DNA from: Paralvinella palmiformis
Taxonomy: Eukaryota > Annelida > Polychaeta > Terebellida > Alvinellidae
Reading direction: 5' to 3'
DNA length: 64,000 nucleotides
NCBI GenBank assembly: GCA_025642065.1
Contig: JAODUP010001120.1
Coordinates: forward strand, 65,001-129,000
The position numbers were made by a program, and so were the translations under genes. Position 1 is the stretch's first letter; each line of letters opens with the position of its first letter. A model generated the notes under the pieces. That model had not been told where the DNA came from and did no database searches. It saw nothing but the letters and a program-made list of their open reading frames with translations. Positions 57,068 through 64,000 of this stretch are shown piece after piece.

Positions 57068-58149
57068 ACACACACACACACACATACACGTACACACACC
57101 GTATGTTGTCCAGTAGAGATTCATAATACAAACGATCGTTAAACAAAGCTCTCGCACAGTCAAACCACACCACAAAGACATGAACACAACACAAACAAAC
57201 AAAAAGGAACGAACACCGACAAACCATGAACTTCCCTTCCAATCACCCACAATACAAACCGAACGAAACCTCGCGACCACGACACTCGTGTGACTCCAAC
57301 AACTAGCGAACACAAACCGCCGAGTGTCACGAACGGGCGATCACAACCCCCTCCCAACATCAATCACCCGGAGCACTGTCAATCCGCACCCGTCTGACTC
57401 TAAGTGTCACGAACGGGTCATCAACAGCCCACCTCCCAACAAATATAGATCTAAAGGAGAACCGGCCATGACCCCCACACCCCCATTGCTCCGAAGGACA
57501 GACAACACGCACTGGACAATTGTCAGATATTTTAATAAAATCAAATATAATTTAGTCTCTATTAATCTAATATCTAAATTTATTACAACTAGCTTTATAC
57601 TTGTAAATCGTGGTTTTGTTCAACTCTTATCTATGATTATTAACTGAACATTAAAAATAAATTAGTTTCAAAGCATTTGTTAATAAATTAAAAGATAGTT
57701 TTTGTGATAAAGTTGATAAATATTCATGATTTTCAAATATATGTTAATTACAACCAGAAATATATCAAATCTAATGTCAATCATTATTTGTGGAGATTAT
57801 TTAAAATCCCAAACCGAAATATATAAATAATAAAATACCTTGTTGTTGTTGCAGAACTATAAATATACACTGATCATAAAAATACTAATTAAACAATAAA
57901 TAGCAATATTATTATTAATTATGTCATCCTCAAAAAGTTAAACGTAATAAATCTCAATCTCAATCAGCTAAGGTTTAACTTTGGTTAAACTACTATTACA
58001 TCCCAGGTATAACGTAGCTTAGATGTGAGCTCAAGTTATAAACATAAACTAAATACAACTAAACACTTGAAATAGTAAATAAATAAAAATATAAAACAAA
58101 CATTATTATAATAAATAATATTATTTATCTCATAGCTTGTGGTTATTTA

Positions 58150-58425
58150 TTTATGTGTTGGCACGTAGAGCGTAGGACTCGTAACCAAAAAGTTGCGGGT
58201 TCGAGTCTCCGGAGTTGCAATGCTCTCACCTGGCGACTGGTTCACTCGTCCAGAAATGATAACCTGACATGACGTTGTAAGCTCCCTTGGGAGTTGAGAC
58301 ATGTGCTTGGTTGAAACAGCTCGGTCTGTGTGAGGGATAAAAATACAGTAGAGCGTCTTAAAACAGCTATCTAGCTGGATAGCTAGGGTGCTATATAAAT
58401 GTCGCGTATTATTATTATATCAAAT
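58150..58425 (+). mobile_element. tRNA-derived SINE, family C, copy 1
   Basis: tRNA-like head with GGCACGTAGAGCGTAGGACT and GCGGGTTCGAGTCTCCGG (B box). Body with TTGGGAGTTGAGACATGTGC. The 3' end AGCTAGGGTGCTATATAAAT runs into (ATT)n and resembles CR1-like LINE tails at 41.7 and 21.1 kb. Confidence 0.78.
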
Positions 58426-60352
58426 TATTCAAGGTGATGTTCGGTTATCTTTTTTTGTTTTTAATGTCAGGTAAGTAAAATAGTAGCCGCCATTAATTAT
58501 ATTGTGGCTTTACGGATTGAAAAGAAATTTTCTTTTCTGAATAGAAGAATATTTAAACAAAGGTCACCAGGTTCCATTATACAGGATTCCGTAACTAACA
58601 GCAGTGATGATCATGGACTTCGAAAAACAACTTTTGAAATTGTGTAAAATCAACAAAATAAATGTTTATATTAGAAAGTGAATGTCATCAAAATATGATC
58701 CAGAACATATATATATATATATATATATATACCTTGATATCTATCACGACAAATTAATAGCTTCGTTGTTTCGCATCGACGAATATGTCACAGTTAATAA
58801 CGCCATATCGTAGTCCCTTGATGAAAATGTCAAAATGATATTACGTCCAAGTGTCTATTATCATATATCTGTGAGACGTTAATTTTCTTTGGCGGGACAC
58901 CTTCAGTCATTGCCTCCATAAGTCACAAGTACATAATGTAAACAAAGTACTTCATTTAACAATTACACTAATATTTAGAGAATCCATAGATTTATCTGGA
59001 TATTCCTTTACACAAAATCACACACACACACAGAGGGAGAGACACATACACATGTTAAACTTGTCCCTTGAAGTTGTTCCTAAGGAAACATAGACCAATT
59101 AATTGTGTGTAGAAATCTGTCATAAACATATCAGAGGGAAAAAGTTACTAAATGATAACTGCAGGAAATCATAAAATTTTATATAAATTCCACCCTATCA
59201 TAATTATGCAAGTGATATTTGGGATGACACTTTTGGAACTAGAATGAAAAATGTAGTTATACATGTACAAGAAACCAATTAACTTGGTTTGGTTTATAAA
59301 GAACTTATGAAATGGATGTTTGTTGATTTGTTTGTGAAAACATTTATGATATTAAGACTATGAAAAATATATTAACTATTAAATATAAAGCAGAAAATTA
59401 TATATTCCCCGATATATATCAGAAACCTTTTTTTTATAAAACTACACACTAGCACCTTTATATTAATTAAGAGCCACTTTATAAGAGAAAGACACATTAC
59501 TAGGTTCTCAAAAAGTCCAAATTACAGTAGAATCACCATGAAATTTGAAATGTCAGGTCCCAAAAGAAGAAAATGTGGAACACCACAAAGACAACGATCT
59601 AATTGGGATGAGTAACAAGTACCTTCCACTATAGTATAATCTAGACAATAATAACGTTTTTGGAACTATCATGCATTTTGTTGCAGTTGTATACTAAAGT
59701 TGAAAAATGTGTATTTTGGTATAAATAATTCCACTTTTTATAGGATTGTATTCCAGTAATGTCCATAATTTGTTATACCTACAGCCAATTCTCTGAAAAT
59801 TCCCATAAATTTATAACCTCTGTCATGATGTCTAGTTTTACTGATATGATTAAAAAGTTTGGTTATTTTATATCTAGCAATTATGTCAATATTTCTATAT
59901 GCACTAAATAGATTTAAGAAAAACATATTATGTTAAATAATAATGTTAGAGAATTGGCAATGAGACAAGGTGGCACCATAACAAGTAATGTACCAGAAGC
60001 TTCAAGCTTATACTAAAGGTAAAGGTTTTAAAAGTGTAAACACATATAAAATGGATGATGAAAAAATGGATTATTGAAATAATTTATAGAAAACAGGCAC
60101 ATTTATTTATTTATGGAAGTTATACTGCCATAAAATTTTAAGGGAAATTAAACATTATACTATTTTAAAACAAGAAGTGACCATTTTGGGATTGGAACGA
60201 AATGTTGTGTTAATGAATATTATATATTTGAAAAGAACACACTAATATCACAGATTAAAAGAGTACAGAAGAATAAACACTTAACATTGATACTGATTTG
60301 TTTTAAGTGTGTGCCGCAAGAGGACGGAATGTTACTATGATAATTAAAAGAT

Positions 60353-60485
60353 TTGTAAAAAATAAAAATCTGAACAGAAAACAGCATAACACAGATATCT
60401 GTGTTATTTACTTATTTGATAAGAAAATAACACAGATATCTGTGTTATTTACTTATTTGTTCAGATTTATTTTTTATTTTTACAA
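60353..60485. repeat. Fold-back repeat with two internal perfect palindromes
   Basis: Outer arms TTGTAAAAAATAAAAATC (60353 on) and their complement ending at 60485. Inside are palindromes centred on ACACAGATATCTGTGT at 60386-60407 (22 bp) and 60425-60450 (26 bp), each followed by TACTTATTTG. Confidence 0.85.
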
Positions 60486-60632
60486 CTCTGTTAAATGTGT
60501 CAGAGAAATATATATATATATGTGAAACTTTCAGATACTAGATCACATTGATAATTGACATTAATCACCATCAAACATACTGCTACATAATGAAAATAAA
60601 AGTTAACAACATTATGACATAATTATATTAAA

Positions 60633-60670
<38 letters not shown>

Positions 60671-61386
60671 TATAAAAGTTTCAAATACTGGATCACATTA
60701 ATAATCAACATTTATTATCATATAACATGTTGCTATATAACCAGAAGCTCTGCAGTACATTATAAATGGAGTGATAACGCTTTATAAATGCAGCTAAGAA
60801 AAATATCACAGTATATTGTGTGTTTATCTTATACATGGATCATCTACACACATAATTATCATAACATGCACAAACGGGTTTTAACATTACAGCCAACAAT
60901 GAAGAGAGGTTTGTTTTAAAATTATATGTTAACTAAAGATGTTGAGAGGAAACTTCTTATATGATTTACAAGATATCTGGTATTTGGCAATCAAACAAAC
61001 TCCATAGACCAGACTAATTATGAATTAATTATTCATGAGTATTGCCATATTAATTATTTATATTATTCACATTTGATTATTGTAATAAAGATTCTATCCA
61101 AACATACAAATGCTCATAATTACAGATGTGCATAAAAGTGATCTTGTATAGTCAATAAATCAGTCAAATGGATAATTATATTAATAATTTTATAACATTT
61201 ATTTACATTATTGTACAAAAATCTGAAAAATAAATTGAGGTTATAATATGAGCAGCATGTAATATAAAAAAATAGGCTGAAATAGACTGTAAATATGGAC
61301 GGATGGTTATTGGTGTAATACACTAATATCACAACATGTGTATGTCTGTGTTTATGTGTGTAAATAATTACAGTCATATTTGTATA

Positions 61387-61407
61387 CACACACACACACA
61401 CACACAC

Positions 61408-61441
<34 letters not shown>
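61387..61441. repeat. (AC)n-(AT)n microsatellite
   Basis: AC run 61387-61410 and AT run 61412-61440. Confidence 0.95.
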
Positions 61442-61443
<2 letters not shown>

Positions 61444-61559
61444 CAGATGTGTTTATAAATATCTTATAATATATTATAAAGTGATGTAGGTCTGAGCTAA
61501 GGAATAAATGACAAAATAGTCTCTCTTGTATGTATCAAGTGAGTCATCTGTTTACATAA

Positions 61560-61695
61560 TTCACACAGATGTATAGATTACACCAGACAGATGTGTAAAA
61601 TAAACCAGACATCTGTTAACATTATTCCACACAGATGTATATATTATGCCAGACAGATGTGTACAATAAACCAGACATCTGTTAACTTTGTTTTA
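61560..61695. repeat. Tandem duplication of a 66-bp unit
   Basis: Two units containing CCAGACAGATGTGTA and ACCAGACATCTGTTAAC, then more diverged pieces with CAGCTGCTGACAT up to 61800. Confidence 0.75.
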
Positions 61696-62336
61696 CCTTA
61701 CAACAAAACGTTGTTTACAGTAAATAAAACAGCTGCTGACATCACATCAAGCAGCTGTTTAGAGTTCACCAGGCAGCTACTGACATTATTCTAAACAGGT
61801 ATTTACATTGCGAACATTACACATCTTGAAACTGCAGATACACAAAATATTATCAGACGCAGATAGTAATTAGTATTATGACACAGGTCTGCTAACATCA
61901 CAGATCTCGGGTGATAATACTGTCATTGTGTTTATTAGCAGTGCAACGCAAGAAGTCATAACAATCAGTCAGTACTTCAATACGATTATAAACATTTTCA
62001 GATGAACAGACAAGAAGTACCATTTGTCCAACTGTCATCATATAGATAGAAATAAAAATATTTGTTGATTTTAGGAAACTGTGAAACCAACAATATTCTA
62101 TTTTGTGTTTAAAAAATATGAATTCTTAACAGCCTTCACTCAGTAAACTAGGAATATGTTTATAATTATGTCTGATCACAGACTGCTCTCCTTCAAAAAG
62201 AATGACAACATAATAAGGTATATACTGTTTTAGACTGTACACAACAATAATTATATATATATATATATTACCGGTACTAAAAATAATTCTGCACATTGTT
62301 TTCATAATAACAATCAACAAATATTATCGCTATATT

Positions 62337-62342
62337 TTTATT
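62337..62342 (-). promoter_or_regulatory. Candidate poly(A) signal of the kinase gene
   Basis: AATAAA on the - strand, about 135 nt downstream of the kinase stop codon. Many similar hexamers exist in this AT-rich tract. Confidence 0.3.
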
Positions 62343-62475
62343 AACCATCCATAAACAATAGCAAAAATATATAAGAAGTTTGAATAGTTTGCTATCGAAA
62401 ATTGATGGTTAATCAGCCAACATTGGATATATGATTACATGAAATAACCGTAAAATAATAGTTATTGCCTGCCAA

Positions 62476-62690
62476 TCATCCTTGTTTGTGATGCTCCCGC
62501 ATGTAATTGTCATGGTTTAGCTTTGCTTGAGTTTCCAAGTCTACTCGCAGATTTTTACGATATGTTTCCATGTCTTCAATACCGAGTGTGCCAGCAAAAG
62601 TTATAATCCAGGGATGACAGATGACGTCTATTGCTGTGTATCGTTTCCTCTTATCAACAACTAACAGATGTTTTATGAGGTCTTTAGCAG
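62476..62690 (-). CDS. Doublecortin-like / CaMK-family protein kinase, last coding exon
   Basis: Read on the - strand from 62690 to the TGA at 62478-62476. The acceptor is TATCTTACAG|CTGCTAAAG; the two leading bases complete a Ser codon split with the previous exon. It encodes SAKDLIKHLLVVDKRKRYTA, then IDVICHPWI, the kinase subdomain XI with its conserved Arg and HPW motif. A tail of about 37 residues follows, beginning ITFAGTLGIEDM and ending MREHHKQG. The tail length and the absence of a long calmodulin-binding segment fit a DCLK-like enzyme; another CaMK relative is possible. Confidence 0.88.
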
Positions 62691-63162
62691 CTGTAAGATA
62701 AACAAACAGATGTCTTAGATGAAGTCAATTATCTAAAATATACATATGCTGTATATCTGTTTATGGAAGATAAATTTAATATAATTATCCATTTAGATTC
62801 AAATAGATAACAGATTGATAGAGAAATAGATCATTAGGTCTCTTCTTTATACAATAAATGCATAAACATTATCTCTAGAATATCACACTATGTCAAATAT
62901 TGTCCTGATCAATCGTGTGATAATTTTGCTCTTGAGTGTCAATTCCACTAAAGTGCCAAATGCTCAATATATACAAACATGGCTTAAATATTAAACATTG
63001 GGGGGGGGGGGACTATTAGTGCCCCCCTACCACCAGGAAATATTGAGCAATTACCTGGATCACAATTTCATATTGAAACAATGGAATCTGTCAGTTATTG
63101 GAATAGTTCTTAAGAATAATGTTTTGTGCGTAGAACTGTTAATATTTCAAAACAATGACCTA

Positions 63163-63360
<198 letters not shown>

Positions 63361-63639
63361 TTATGCAATAATACATAAATATCTACATTCACTAAAATAC
63401 AATTTATTTCTTTTTAATTCAAAATATTTGAAGCATTTCTAGTCATTTTTGTTTGGTTTATTTTTATTAAACTTTATGTGTATCTAACTTTATGTCTGGC
63501 ATGATATATTTGATCATGTACAATATAATGTTGGTGTTTTCTATGGTAATGATACATATATAACATGGTAACTTATCATGGATGCAAAATATGCATTTAA
63601 TGAACACTACTAATCTGATCTATTACACCAATACATTTT

Positions 63640-63725
63640 ATCATAATAAAAATAATAATAAATGACATTTATATGGCATCACATCCAGCTAGATATCTCG
63701 TCTAAGGTGCCTTAAAGTATTATCA
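63640..63725 (-). mobile_element. SINE C / CR1-like 3' tail fragment
   Basis: On the - strand GGCACCTTAGACGAGATATC, TAGCTGGATGTGATGCC and ATATAAATGTCATTTATT(ATT)n match the tail of SINE family C. It lies in an intron of the kinase gene. Confidence 0.6.
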
Positions 63726-64000
63726 GGGTTTTGGGGTGGGCTCTTCACGAGCCCTGACCGTCTGCTTTGCTGTATCGTTATTTTATATACCAGGACTCTA
63801 TTTAAAGTTCATGCTTCCATCTAACACACATCAGCGATTGAGACTTGATAAATCATGATCCGTTTATTCACGATCCATTGTTAATGAATATCAATGATCC
63901 ATTTCTCATATTCACATTTCCATTTTCAATAACATCACAATTCACTTTTCGACTACATTCACCGAGATCCAAACAAAAACTGATTTAAATTTTGAAAAGG

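Larger units (their letters stand above)
58426..62475 (-). other. AT-rich stretch, probably 3' UTR and downstream DNA of the kinase gene
   Basis: Very AT-rich with short (AT)n runs (58709-58730, 60641-60667), the 60353-60485 fold-back repeat and the 61560-61800 repeats. No coding frame is convincing. How much belongs to the kinase transcript cannot be told. Confidence 0.4.

Noticed and set aside
56694..57647. ORFs of 82-159 residues on both strands
   Set aside because: They run through SINE T1 and adjacent AT/AC repeats, with no domain.

Overview
The window looks like nuclear DNA of a lophotrochozoan animal, most probably a mollusc. Introns are long. (AT)n, (ATT)n, (GT)n, (CT)n and tetranucleotide microsatellites are very dense. 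tRNA-headed SINEs and broken LINEs are common, and one gene encodes a precursor of luqin type carrying the mollusc-like core WRPQGRF-amide. I see no bacterial-style operons, no rRNA genes and no convincing functional tRNA gene.

Two host genes are supported. (1) A four-exon luqin-type neuropeptide precursor on the + strand, join(19981..20119, 33887..34010, 36181..36297, 39938..39983), 141 residues. Exon 1 holds the signal peptide and the amidated peptide QYAWRPQGRF. Exons 2 and 3 each encode a related two-cysteine module (LCVS...YRCF) and look like duplicates. Exon 4 encodes a short acidic tail. Exon 3 is 117 nt with phase 2 at both ends, so skipping it keeps the frame. A poly(A) signal lies 155 nt after the stop. 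(2) On the - strand at the right edge, the last two coding exons (63335..63168 and 62690..62476) of a doublecortin-like/CaMK-family protein kinase; the rest of that gene lies beyond the window.

Layout: 1-19 kb is microsatellite-rich intergenic DNA with SINE copies, a possible inverted-repeat element (5.6-6.4 kb) and a CR1-like LINE fragment (9.1-9.7 kb). 19-40 kb is the luqin gene; its 13.8-kb first intron holds another CR1-like fragment (21.0-22.0 kb), a CpG-rich block (27.6-29.8 kb), a 43-bp minisatellite with higher-order structure (30.7-31.95 kb) and several SINEs. 41.6-49.1 kb is a nested retrotransposon block: an I-like LINE (endonuclease, RT, start of RNase H) inserted with an 11-bp target duplication into the last codons of an older CR1-like LINE, next to further LINE and SINE remnants. 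49.1-52.5 kb holds an odd 2.46-kb unit bounded by inverted arrays of a 15-bp motif, with a smaller unit of the same design inside it, plus fragments of possible transposase-related genes. 52.5-62.4 kb is AT-rich, with scattered SINEs, a fold-back repeat and probably the 3' untranslated region of the kinase gene.

The strongest observations are the duplicated cassette exon in the luqin precursor, the dated nested LINE insertion, three SINEs that share the 3' end of the I-like LINE in the same window, and the 15-mer inverted-array elements. All family assignments come from reading the sequence; no database search was run.
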